From Sphingomonas_Q fennica_A (GTDB lineage Bacteria > Pseudomonadota > Alphaproteobacteria > Sphingomonadales > Sphingomonadaceae), in the NCBI GenBank assembly GCA_036946415.1, contig JAQIJD010000001.1, positions 434,001-498,000 of the forward strand: DNA of 64,000 nt, given 5' to 3'. This document shows, in pieces, positions 56,277 through 64,000 of the stretch (position 1 is the stretch's first letter; each line of letters starts with the position of its first letter). Position numbers and translations under genes: made by a program. The notes beneath the pieces were generated by a model. The model did no database searches. It was not told where the DNA came from and saw only the letters and a list, made by a program, of their open reading frames with translations.

Positions 56277-58320
56277 ATGATCGGGCGGGGTGCGGCGCTT
56301 CTGGCGGCGATGGTATCGACGGCGGTATCGGCTGCCGGCGCGAACGATCAGGTGCGGCGCGGCCCGGCCCCCGCCTGGGCGCAGCCATCGCCGCCGATGC
56401 CCGTGCCCGAGGGGGCGGACGGTGCGCTGTTCATGCGCCGCCAGGACGTACTCGTCCGTCTCGATGGGCACACCCAGCTCCAATATCAGGGCTATCGGGC
56501 GCGGATATTGCAGCCGGCGGCACTCGAACTGGGCAATGTGTCGGTCGTCTGGAACCCGGCGGCGGGGGGCACCGGTCGTCCACGATCTGATCGTCCATCG
56601 CGACGGTTCACGGATCGACGTGCTGAAGGATGTGCGGTTCGAGGTGTTGCGCCGCGAGGACCGCCTTGAATCCGCGCAATTGACCGGCCTTCTCACCGCC
56701 GTCCTGCGTGTGCCCGATCTGCGCGTCGGGGACGAGCTGGAAGTGGCGCTGACCGTGTCGGAGGCCGATCCCACGCTCGGCACCCAACATGCCGGTCTGC
56801 TGGCGATGGCGCCCGCGCCGGCACCCGGCCGCTATCGGCTGGGGATGTCGTGGCCGGCCGGCGCCGGGCCGGCGCTGCGCGCCAGTGCGGATATGGCGGG
56901 CGCGATGGTCGAGCGCCCCGACGGCGTCGACATCCGCCTCGACAATCCCGCCTTCCTGTCTCCGCCCAAAGATGCGCCGCCCCGCTATGGCTGGCGGCGC
57001 GTCCTCCAATACAGCAGCTTCTCTGATTGGCCGTCGATCTCGCGCCACTTCGCGCCGCTCTATGCCGCAGCCGCCGTCCGCGCCGCCGATTCGCCGATCC
57101 GGCGAGAGGCGGCGCGGATCGCCGCAGCGCATGACACACCGATGGCGCGCGCCGCCGCCGCGCTGAAGCTCGTCCAGCAGAACGTCCGCTACATCTATGT
57201 CGGCCTCGACGGCGGCAATCTCCAGCCGGCGACGGCGGAGGAAACGTGGCAGCGTCGCTTCGGCGATTGCAAGGGCAAATCCGCGCTGCTGCTCGCGCTG
57301 CTGAGCGAACTCGGAATCGCGGCGGAGCCGGTGCTGATCAATGCCGGCGGCGAGGACGACGGGCTGGACGAGCGCCTGCCCAGCCCGCAGCTGTTCGATC
57401 ACGTCCTCGTCCGCGCGAGGATCGACGGTGCCGCTTATTGGCTGGACGCGACGTTGCCGCCGGTCGTGCCGCCGCGCGCCGATCTCGTCTATCCGGCCGG
57501 CTGGGTGCTGCCCGTCACCGCCGGCGGGGCCGCGCTCGAACGCATCGCCTGGGCGCCGGCTGCCGTGCCGGACGAGCTGCATCTGTTCGAGATCGACGCC
57601 CGCGCCGGCTTCGACCAGCCGGGCCGGATCACCACCACCGCCATCCTGCGCGGCGTGAAGGCGCTCCAGCAACAGGTCCGGTTCGCGGCGGTAACGCGCG
57701 CCCAGATGCTGGAGGCGTTCCGGCGCGAGCTGGCCGGTTCGACCTGGCAGGCGATCGATGACGTCCAGTGGCGCTACGACGAGAAGGCCGCCGCCAGCAT
57801 CCTGACGATCAGCGGCACCGGCCTCACCGACTGGGATCGGGACGGCAATGGCGCCCGATCGCTGGCGCTGCCGGGCGGCGGTTTCTCCCCGCCCGACCGG
57901 CACGTCCGTCCGGCGGGGCAGGACGGGCAACTGCCCTTCTACAACAAGCCCGAATATGTGTGCCACGTCACCACCGTGCGCCTGCCCGCGGACACCAAGG
58001 CGGTGAACTGGTCGTCCAAGCCGGCCTATGACATGGCGATGTTCGGCCGCACCTATCACCGCGCGTTCGAGCTTCGCGACGGCGCGATCCGCATGATCCG
58101 CGGATCGCGCATCGTCGATCGGGAGGTGGATGTCGCCGCGGCGCTGCGCGACAATCGCCGGATCGCGGCGTTCGACAACAGCATGGGCTGGATCTTCTAC
58201 GATCCGGCGCGCACCCGCACCTTCGTCGGCGACGGCGGTCGCGTCCCCGCCACCTATGAGATCGACTGGACCGCCGCCGACGTGCCCTGCACCACGCGGA
58301 CGGTGGCGCCGGCGGACTGA
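56277..58320 (+). pseudogene. DUF3857/transglutaminase-like protein, one frame break
   Basis: From the ATG at 56277 the frame gives a signal peptide (MIGRGAALLAAMVSTAVSAA) and about 95 residues, then breaks at the six-G run 56564-56569. Removing one G continues into VVHDLIVHRDGSRIDVL and a full frame to the stop at 58320, for about 680 residues. The continuation has a transglutaminase-like core with Cys in FGDCKGKSALL, His in FDHVLVRAR and Asp in WLDAT, as in DUF3857 proteins. These are periplasmic and their bacterial function is unclear. The break resembles those in the fli genes and may be an assembly error. Confidence 0.75.
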
Positions 58321-58327
58321 CGGGCGC

Positions 58328-59404
58328 TCACCCCGGCGTTAGCGCGCGATCGCGCGCGCCGCGCCATATGCGCAGCGCCTGCACCGTATCGCGCACGTCG
58401 TGGACGCGGAACAGCTGCACGCCCTGCGCCGCCCCCGCCAGCGCCGCCGCGATCGATCCGCCCAGCCGTTCGGCGGGCGGCGCCTCGCCGGCCAGCGCGC
58501 CGAGAAAGGTCTTGCGGCTCGCCCCCAGCAGGATCGGGCAGCCCAGGCCGTGGAGCAGCGACAGGCCGTTCAGCAGCGCCAGATTGTCGGCGACGCTCTT
58601 GCCGAAGCTGCCGCCGCCGAGCCCCGGATCGACGATGATCCGCGCTCGCGCGATCCCCGCCGCTTCCGCAAAGGCGATCCGCGCCGCCAGCCAGTCGTAG
58701 ACGCCGATGACGGGATCGCCGCCCTTCGCCGCGGGTGCGCCGCTATGCATCAGCACCACCGGGCAGCCCGCCTCGGCCACCACCGCCGCCGCGCGATCGT
58801 CCCAGCCGAGCGCGGACACGTCGTTGACGAGGTGCGCGCCCGCCGCCAGCGCCGCCTCCATCACCGCCGCCTTGCGCGTGTCGATCGAGACGGCAGCACC
58901 ACCGCGCACCAGCCCTTCGACCACCGGCAGCACGCGGGCGATCTCGTCGCCCTCCCACACCGTCGGCGCGCCCGGCCGCGTCGATTCGCCGCCCACGTCG
59001 AGGATCGCCGCGCCCGCCGCCGCCATGTCGATCCCGTCGCCGACCGGATCGGCCGAATGGGTGCCGCCGTCCGAGAAGCTGTCCGGCGTCACGTTCAGGA
59101 TCGCCATCGCCTGCGGCTGGTCGAGCGGTATACGCCGCGCCCCAAGCATCAGCGGCGGGCGCGGCGCCGTCAGCCGGGCGTAGGTCGCGCGGCCGTCCTC
59201 GGCCAGCGGCGCGGGGAGGGCCGCCAGCCACGCCTCCAGCCGCTCCACCGGCACCAGCGCGGTCGACCGGCGGTCGCCGCCCTCCGCGACGATCACCTCG
59301 ACCGCGGAGAACCAGGTCAGCCCGCCCGCCAGCCGCGCCGCCTGCCCGTCGAAGCCGAAGGGCGCGTCGATGAAGCCGGTCGGACGGAGGTAGAGGCCCG
59401 CCAT
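58328..59404 (-). CDS. folP: Dihydropteroate synthase
   Basis: FolP condenses 6-hydroxymethyl-dihydropterin diphosphate with para-aminobenzoate in folate synthesis and is the target of sulfonamides. The 358-residue protein has the AILNVTPDSFSDGG signature (about residue 100), GGESTRPGA, SIDTRKAAVMEAAL, VNDVSALG, IIVDPGLGGGSFGKS and PILLGASRKTF. About 85 N-terminal residues precede the barrel and are longer than in E. coli. It ends close to the DUF3857 stop on the other strand. Confidence 0.94.
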   Translation of the reverse strand: MAGLYLRPTGFIDAPFGFDGQAARLAGGLTWFSAVEVIVAEGGDRRSTALVPVERLEAWLAALPAPLAEDGRATYARLTAPRPPLMLGARRIPLDQPQAMAILNVTPDSFSDGGTHSADPVGDGIDMAAAGAAILDVGGESTRPGAPTVWEGDEIARVLPVVEGLVRGGAAVSIDTRKAAVMEAALAAGAHLVNDVSALGWDDRAAAVVAEAGCPVVLMHSGAPAAKGGDPVIGVYDWLAARIAFAEAAGIARARIIVDPGLGGGSFGKSVADNLALLNGLSLLHGLGCPILLGASRKTFLGALAGEAPPAERLGGSIAAALAGAAQGVQLFRVHDVRDTVQALRIWRGARDRALTPG

Positions 59405-59408
59405 GCCG

Positions 59409-60545
59409 TCAGATCGTCGTGGCGAGATGGCGCTGCCGCCACGCGTCGATCGGGGCGAGCGCGCCCGCTTCCTCGATATGCCAGAAGGTCCAGCCGTTGC
59501 ACGACGGCGCGGATTGCAGCGCCGCCCCCAGCTTGTGGATCGTGCCGCGCGCCCCGCAGGCGGAGGCGAGCGTCCCGTCCGCCTGCACCGTCGCCGAAAA
59601 GCGGCGGCGCGCGTCGGTCAGCGTCGTGCCCGGCTCGATCGCGCCCGTCTCGACCAGCAGGCCGAAGGCGACGCGCGGCTCCGCCTTCTTCTCGGGCATG
59701 GCGACGAGCGCGCTCTCGTCCAGGGGCAGCGTCGCCGCGATCCGCGCCTCGGCATGGGCGACGTAGACGCGCTCGCGCTCGATGCCGATCCAGCGCCGCC
59801 CCAGCCGCCGGGCGACGGCGCCGGTCGTGCCGGTGCCGAAGAAGGGGTCGAGCACCACGTCGCCGGGCTTCGTCGCCGCCAGCAGCACGCGATAGAGCAG
59901 GCTTTCGGGTTTCTGCGTCGGATGCGCCTTGTGCCCGTCCGCGTCCTTCAGCCGCTCGCCCCCCGAACAGATCGGCAGCGACCAGTCGGACCGCATCTGA
60001 AGATCGTCGTTCAACCCCTTCATCTGGCGGTAGTTGAACGTGTAGCGCGCCTTTTCCGACTTGGCCGCCCAGATCAGGGTCTCATGCGCGTTGGTGAAGC
60101 GCGTGCCCTTGAAGTTGGGCATCGGATTGGCCTTGCGCCAGACGATGTCGTTGAGGATCCAGAAGCCCTCGTCCTGCAGCCGCGCGCCGACGCGGAAGAT
60201 GTTGTGATAGCTGCCGATGACCCACAACGTCCCGTCGTCCTTCAGGATGCGGCGCGCCTGCGCCAGCCAGGCGGCGGTGAAGCGGTCGTAGGCCTCGAAC
60301 GTGTCGAACCGGTCCCATGCGTCGGTCACGGCATCGACGCGGCCGCCCTCGGGCCGGAACAGGTCGCCGCCCAATTGCAAATTGTAGGGCGGATCGGCGA
60401 AGATCATGTCGATCGACTTGTCGGGCAGCGCCGCCATCGCCCGGATGCAATCGTCGACGATGATCGTGTCGAGCGGCAAGGCCGCCGGTGGGGCGGCACG
60501 CGGGCGGCGGCGCAGCGCGACCGCGATATCCTGATGTATGCCCAT
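59409..60545 (-). CDS. ccrM: CcrM-type GANTC adenine-N6 DNA methyltransferase
   Basis: The 378-residue protein is a beta-class methyltransferase with DPPY (51-54) in FADPPYNLQLGG and the cofactor loop DPFFGTGTTGAVARRLGR (about residue 230). HPTQKPESLL and a C-terminal extension of about 100 residues are characteristic of CcrM. CcrM methylates GANTC late in the cell cycle in alphaproteobacteria and is itself under cell-cycle control. Six GANTC sites cluster just upstream (60571-60721). folP follows four bases after its stop, on the same strand. Confidence 0.94.
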   Translation of the reverse strand: MGIHQDIAVALRRRPRAAPPAALPLDTIIVDDCIRAMAALPDKSIDMIFADPPYNLQLGGDLFRPEGGRVDAVTDAWDRFDTFEAYDRFTAAWLAQARRILKDDGTLWVIGSYHNIFRVGARLQDEGFWILNDIVWRKANPMPNFKGTRFTNAHETLIWAAKSEKARYTFNYRQMKGLNDDLQMRSDWSLPICSGGERLKDADGHKAHPTQKPESLLYRVLLAATKPGDVVLDPFFGTGTTGAVARRLGRRWIGIERERVYVAHAEARIAATLPLDESALVAMPEKKAEPRVAFGLLVETGAIEPGTTLTDARRRFSATVQADGTLASACGARGTIHKLGAALQSAPSCNGWTFWHIEEAGALAPIDAWRQRHLATTI

Positions 60546-60570
60546 GCCGCCTCCGTCTCGCGGACCTTGT

Positions 60571-60721
60571 GAGTCCCCCGGAGTCGGAGGTCAAGCCACG
60601 GATTTCCGGCGAGTCGGCCATGGTCGCGCGGGGAACGGCGGTGTCTCGGCGGGAAGCCACAAGCGGTTGAGTCCGTGGCGGGTCGCGGACTCAATCGGTG
60701 GTGGTGTGGCCCGGAAGACTC
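60571..60721. promoter_or_regulatory. GANTC-rich region upstream of ccrM
   Basis: GAGTC occurs at 60571, 60581, 60611 and 60669 and GACTC at 60688 and 60717, six GANTC sites in about 150 bases, where less than one is expected at this base composition. The region lies between the SDR stop and the ccrM start and should contain the ccrM promoter. Methylation-state control, as known for Caulobacter ccrM, is a reasonable inference. Confidence 0.6.
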
Positions 60722-61463
60722 AGCCCGTATAGCCTCCGTCGATCGTCATCACGCTGCCCGTCATCCCCGCCGCCGCGTCGGACAGCAGATAGGCGATGTG
60801 GCCGGCGATCTCGTCCGCCGTGGCGAAGCGGCCGAGCGGGGTGGCGGCGGCCATCGCCCGGAAGGCGGCCTCGCGCCCCTCCGCCGCCGCCAGCGCGCGG
60901 AAGGCGGGCATCGCATCCCACATCGGCGTCTCCACCCCGCCGGGCGCCACCGCGTTGATGCGGATGCCGCGCGGCGCCGCCTCCTTCGCCGCCACGCGCA
61001 TCAGCTGGATCGCCCCCGCCTTGGAGGCGGCATAGGCCGCGATCCCCGCCTCGGCCTTCAGGCCGGAGGCGGACGCGACCAGCACGATCGCTCCGCCCGC
61101 CGCCATCGCCCCCAGCGCGGTGCGCAGCGTCAGGAAGGTGCCGTCGAGGTTGGTGGCCAGGGTCCGCCGCCATTCGGCGAAGGTGAGGTCGGCGATCGGC
61201 GCCGCGGTCGAGATGCCGGCATTGATCACCGCCCACGCCAGCCCCGCGCATCGCGGCGCGACGCCGGCCCAATAGCCCTCATCCGCCACGTCGCCTGCCA
61301 GCGTCAGGCAATCGCCGCCGATCGTCGCGGCGGCGGCGTCGAGCCCGGCCGCATTCCGGTCGCACAGCAGCAGGCGCCCCGCGCCCGCGGCACGCAGCCG
61401 CCGGGCGGTGGCGAGGCCGATGCCGGACGCGGCGCCGGTCACGAGGGCGGTCGGGTTGGTCAT
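60720..61463 (-). CDS. Short-chain dehydrogenase/reductase
   Basis: The 247-residue classical SDR has TGAASGIG at the cofactor loop, NAGIS, catalytic Ser in VASASGL, and Tyr-x-x-x-Lys in YAASKAGAI, with a PGGVETPMW segment and ending in IDGGYTG. The substrate is unknown. The ATG at 61463 is preferred; an in-frame GTG at 61499 adds 12 residues. The final stop overlaps one of the GANTC sites. It is divergent from the small oxidase-subunit gene. Confidence 0.9.
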   Translation of the reverse strand: MTNPTALVTGAASGIGLATARRLRAAGAGRLLLCDRNAAGLDAAAATIGGDCLTLAGDVADEGYWAGVAPRCAGLAWAVINAGISTAAPIADLTFAEWRRTLATNLDGTFLTLRTALGAMAAGGAIVLVASASGLKAEAGIAAYAASKAGAIQLMRVAAKEAAPRGIRINAVAPGGVETPMWDAMPAFRALAAAEGREAAFRAMAAATPLGRFATADEIAGHIAYLLSDAAAGMTGSVMTIDGGYTG

Positions 61464-61541
61464 CGGGCGGTCGCCGGGCTTGAGGGCAGGCGGCGGCACC
61501 GCTACATCGCGGTCCGAACGACTGTATCAGGGGAATGCCAC

Positions 61542-61676
61542 ATGGCCGATCGCAACGCGAACGTCGAGATGAAGGCCCACTCGGGCACCTACGGCAGCTT
61601 TCTCGGGCTGATGAAGTGGGGCACGATCGCGTCCTGCATCCTTGCCGCGATCGTGGTTCTGCTGATCTCGCGCTGA
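61542..61676 (+). CDS. aa3-type cytochrome c oxidase subunit IV (microprotein)
   Basis: The 44-residue protein starts MADRNANVEMKAHSGTYGSF and has one hydrophobic helix (LMKWGTIASCILAAIVVLLI), matching the bacterial aa3 oxidase subunit IV family, which binds the catalytic core. No other oxidase genes are nearby. The ribosome binding site AGGGGAAT is well placed. A strong hairpin follows within ten bases. Confidence 0.85.
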   Translation: MADRNANVEMKAHSGTYGSFLGLMKWGTIASCILAAIVVLLISR

Positions 61677-61683
61677 ACCGTGG

Positions 61684-61715
61684 GCGGGGCGGGCGCGGCC
61701 GCGCGCCCGCCCCGC
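61684..61715. terminator. Bidirectional GC hairpin between the oxidase microprotein and the hemerythrin gene
   Basis: GCGGGGCGGGCGCG (61684-61697) and CGCGCCCGCCCCGC (61702-61715) form a perfect 14-base stem with a four-base loop, between two convergent stops (61676 and 61721). No T tract is present on either side, so the terminator role rests on position and stability. Confidence 0.5.
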
Positions 61716-61720
61716 GCCCG

Positions 61721-62281
61721 TCAGACCCGTTCGATCTCCTCGGCGTCGGCTTCGTCCGTCTCGCCCATCTCGCCGGTCTCCTCGATGCGGCGATACAGTT
61801 CGGCCTGCCGCGCACGCAGCCGTTCGCCGATCTCGTCCAGATCGAGCTTACCCGCGGCGTGCGCCGCCTTGGCGTCCGCGAACAGATCCTCGTCCTCCTC
61901 GTCGATATGGTGGACGGTCTCCTCGCCGAGGACGTGGACCTTGCTCTTGTAGAGCTCCTCGGTTCCGGTCAGCTGCTCGATCTCCATCGCCAGCCGCTTG
62001 CCCGACGCATGTTCGACGATGCCCTCGTCCACCTCGTCCCGCCCGATCACGGGCTTCAGGGCGGGGTAGAGGATCTCCTCCTCGATCGCCATGTGCACGC
62101 CGAGCCGCAGGCAGATCTCGTCGGCGATCCGCTTCAGTTCCGCGCCCTCGGCCTCTTCGGCTTCGTCGAACAGCGTGCGGAAGACGTGATGCTCCTCCTT
62201 CAGCACGGCGATCGCGCGCGGATCGTCGTCCAGCACGCGGTGATCGCCCTGCTCGTTGCGCGAACCATATTTGCCGGCCAT
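61721..62281 (-). CDS. Hemerythrin-domain protein
   Basis: The 186-residue soluble protein has the hemerythrin HHE pattern of His and Glu ligands: LKEEHHVFRTLFDE, GVHMAIEEEILYPAL, VEHASGKRLAMEIE and ETVHHIDEEDEDLF. It can bind a diiron centre and may sense or buffer oxygen, nitric oxide or iron. The N-terminus is hydrophilic and the acidic C-terminal tail (GETDEADAEEIERV) is typical of sphingomonad members. AGGAGC lies seven bases before the ATG. Confidence 0.9.
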   Translation of the reverse strand: MAGKYGSRNEQGDHRVLDDDPRAIAVLKEEHHVFRTLFDEAEEAEGAELKRIADEICLRLGVHMAIEEEILYPALKPVIGRDEVDEGIVEHASGKRLAMEIEQLTGTEELYKSKVHVLGEETVHHIDEEDEDLFADAKAAHAAGKLDLDEIGERLRARQAELYRRIEETGEMGETDEADAEEIERV

Positions 62282-62407
62282 GGGAAGCTCCTGGGGGGAA
62301 GGGATGCCAGCCGCCGGAACGGGGCGCGGGGGGCACTGGTTCCGAAATGGTCCGATCCGGCTGTTCCGCAGATTGCCAGCGCCCGGCCCGCCGGCCAGAT
62401 ATCGGCC

Positions 62408-63289
62408 ATGACCAAGCCCGATCCCTGGACGGCCAGCCCTGCCGAAACCATACTCCTTCTCGCGGCCGACCCGCTCGGCGAAGCGCGTGGCCTGGCGGCC
62501 ATCGCGGCGGCTGGCGCCGCGCCGCTCGCCACCTTGCAGCTCGACGGCGCATGGCCGGAACCGGCGGCGGCGGTGCTGGTCGAACTGGCCGATGCTGAGC
62601 ATCCCGCCGAGGCGGCGCTGCTCGCCACCCTTTCGGCAGGGGTCGTCGCGGCACGGTTCGAGACGGTCGTCTGCTGCCCGCTGCCTGCCGTCGATCGGGT
62701 GGCGCGCGCGCTGCTGGACGGGCCGGTCGATATCGTCGTCGGCGCCGATCCGGCCGAACGGGCGGCCGCCGTCGCGCTCATGCTGGCGCGCCGCCGCCGC
62801 AACATGGTGCGCGAGGATCCGGCCGAGGACGAGGCCGAGCGCCGCCGCCTGGCCGAGGAGGCGGCCCGCCTCGCCCGGACGTTGAACGACGCGACCGGCG
62901 GCAGCGGCTGGCAGGCCGCGCGCAGCGAGCCCGCACCGCCGCCACCGGCCGAGACCGCCGAGCCCGGCACCCGCCTCGCCCAGCTGCGCCGGCTGGTGCG
63001 CGAACGCATGGTCCGCCGCAGCTTCTTCCCGGCGAACCTCTTCGGGGAGCCGGCGTGGGACATGCTGCTCGATCTGGCCATCGCCCGCGAAACGGGGGCG
63101 CGGATCGCCGTGTCCAGCCTCTGCATCGCCGCCGCCGTGCCGACGACGACCGCGATCCGCTGGATCCGCACTTTGGTCGAGGAAGGGCTGTTCGTCCGCG
63201 CCGACGATCCGGCGGATGGCCGCCGCAGCTTCGTCCATCTGACGGAGCCGGCCGCGGCGGGGATGCAGGCCTATCTGGCCCGTATCTGA
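62408..63289 (+). CDS. Winged-helix protein with a predicted N-terminal nucleotide-binding-like domain
   Basis: The 293-residue protein has an N-terminal alpha/beta region (about residues 15-135, TILLLAADPLGEARGLAAIA), an Arg/Glu-rich linker and a C-terminal winged helix at about 200-290. That helix region is close to the protein at 3384-3788, with shared GEPAWDMLLDL and TTAIRWIRTLVEEG. The N-terminal domain has no recognised motif, so its role is open. It is probably a DNA-binding regulator. tRNA-Val follows 39 bases later. Confidence 0.78.
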   Translation: MTKPDPWTASPAETILLLAADPLGEARGLAAIAAAGAAPLATLQLDGAWPEPAAAVLVELADAEHPAEAALLATLSAGVVAARFETVVCCPLPAVDRVARALLDGPVDIVVGADPAERAAAVALMLARRRRNMVREDPAEDEAERRRLAEEAARLARTLNDATGGSGWQAARSEPAPPPPAETAEPGTRLAQLRRLVRERMVRRSFFPANLFGEPAWDMLLDLAIARETGARIAVSSLCIAAAVPTTTAIRWIRTLVEEGLFVRADDPADGRRSFVHLTEPAAAGMQAYLARI

Positions 63290-63328
63290 CGTTGCACCGC
63301 GCGCCCGGCGGTGGCAGGGACGGGCGGC

Positions 63329-63404
63329 GGGCGCTTAGCTCAGTTGGTAGAGCATCTCGTTTACACCGAGAGGGTCGGCGGTTCGAGCCCGTCAGCGCCC
63401 ACCA
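63329..63404 (+). tRNA. tRNA-Val(TAC)
   Basis: A 76-base cloverleaf with acceptor GGGCGCT/AGCGCCC, D-arm GCTC...GAGC, anticodon loop TTTACAC (anticodon TAC) and T-arm GGCGG TTCGAGC CCGTC, with encoded CCA. It decodes GUA and GUG valine codons. Confidence 0.97.
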
Positions 63405-63773
63405 TCCTTCCTTTTCCCGCCGGGACGGATCGACAGGCAGCTAGGCGACGGCGAGACGAACCCCTTCCGTCAGGAGAAGGAAGCGGTCGAAGGGTCCATG
63501 AATGTCGATCGTTCGTCGCGGGCGTGTCCGCCTCGGCTGCGCATGCCCTTGCGGCGCGTCGCGGTCGGCGCGCGCCCGCGGGCATGTCGGCCGCCGCAAA
63601 GGGCGGCGCCTGGGGCTAACCAGACGCCGGCGCACCGAGGGGGTCATCCCGATACGCCAAGCAGTTTACCCCCCCCCTGCTCTGCTTGCTTTATACCAAT
63701 CCAAAATGGATCATGCAAACGTTTGGGAGGTTGGCCGACCGCCCGGCATGGCACCGGGCGGCATATACGTGGA
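63405..63773. other. Non-coding gap after tRNA-Val
   Basis: This 369-base stretch has no convincing gene. The only structure I see is a hairpin CCGCCCGG/CCGGGCGG at 63739-63761, with a seven-base loop, 12 bases beyond the stop of the minus-strand gene that follows. It is a possible terminator without a T tract. No tRNA-derived direct repeat was found. Confidence 0.55.
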
Positions 63774-64000
63774 TCACAGTGTAACGGTCGCTACCTTGTC
63801 CTTGTAGCTGTCCTTGGGATCCTTGCCGAACAGGCGCGTGATCGCGGCGCCGATGCTGGAGCCGCCGAGCCAGATTTCGGCCTTTTCCGTATCCAGCCGC
63901 AGCAAGGCGAGCTTGGGATCGTCCTTGCCATTCTCGTACCACGCTTCGACATGCGCGTTCCACAACCGGTCGACGTTCGCACGGTCGGTATCGACCACCA
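63774..64000 (-). CDS. PNPOx-like general stress protein, C-terminal part
   Basis: Only the last 75 codons are inside the window; the frame is open through base 64000. The sequence VVDTDRANVDRLWNAHVEAW, then DDPKLALLRLDTEKAEIWLG, fits the C-terminal end of general-stress pyridoxamine-5'-phosphate-oxidase-like flavin-binding proteins of about 160 residues. That family binds FMN or FAD and is often stress-induced. The complete gene and its promoter lie outside. Confidence 0.7.
   Translation of the reverse strand, partial: VVDTDRANVDRLWNAHVEAWYENGKDDPKLALLRLDTEKAEIWLGGSSIGAAITRLFGKDPKDSYKDKVATVTL

Noticed and set aside
63405..63773. Small ORFs downstream of tRNA-Val
   Set aside because: They are Arg-rich, lack a ribosome binding site at their starts and run across the hairpin into the convergent gene; no family is recognisable.

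Overview
The window is high-GC alphaproteobacterial chromosome and most likely comes from a sphingomonad (Sphingomonas or a close relative). The evidence is the CcrM-type GANTC methyltransferase, a FlbD-like sigma-54 activator heading a fli operon, a TonB-dependent receptor next to LigW/LigD-like aromatic-catabolism enzymes, an aa3-type oxidase subunit IV microprotein, and many ATGA/GTGA-coupled genes. No phage, insertion sequence, CRISPR array or conjugation gene was seen. The variable material is a catabolic block and several families of palindromic or tandem repeats.

Layout. 1-3.8 kb: a partial ATP-grasp-like gene, a LysR regulator and a GNAT/winged-helix gene pair. 3.8-20.1 kb: one long minus-strand flagellar run, read from an enhancer-binding regulator through fliE-F-G-H-I-J-K-L-M-N-O-P-Q-R to flhB, fliD and fliS. 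Divergent from it is a flagellin gene with a sigma-28-type promoter and a terminator. 22.4-26.6 kb: bamD, a Mth938-domain gene, secF, secD and yajC. 26.7-39.6 kb: a catabolic and transport block with a zinc alcohol dehydrogenase, tRNA-Pro(GGG) and an MHS transporter. It also holds the operon marR - LigW-like decarboxylase - LigD-like dehydrogenase - Nu-class GST. Divergent from that operon is a coupled class II aldolase / MFS / 2-hydroxyacid dehydrogenase set, then a TonB receptor and a second LigW-like enzyme. 39.7-42.2 kb: a small ORF, ybdD and cstA. 42.3-51 kb: GGDEF and EAL proteins, a subtilase autotransporter with a tandem heptapeptide passenger, a TPR hybrid kinase and a stand-alone receiver. 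51-64 kb: a tandem repeat, phospholipase D, PAP2, a polyprenyl sugar-phosphotransferase, rnhB, a transglutaminase-like protein, folP, ccrM, an SDR, the oxidase microprotein, a hemerythrin protein, a winged-helix protein, tRNA-Val(UAC) and a partial PNPOx-like gene.

How the genes fit together. The fli run encodes the MS ring, rotor switch, export gate, ATPase complex, length control, filament cap and filament chaperone, so it covers most of the basal body and export apparatus; hook, stator and chemotaxis genes are not here. The catabolic block looks like uptake (TonB receptor, two MFS permeases) plus oxidation, glutathione-dependent chemistry and decarboxylation of lignin-type aromatics. The 42-51 kb genes point to c-di-GMP and phosphorelay signalling around a secreted surface protease.

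Caveat. Nine single-base frame breaks were found, seven of them between 17.4 and 19.3 kb. Most sit in G homopolymers or GC dinucleotide runs and most are insertions, so assembly error is at least as likely as gene decay. Functional calls rest on reading the sequence and on recalled family features; no database search was run.
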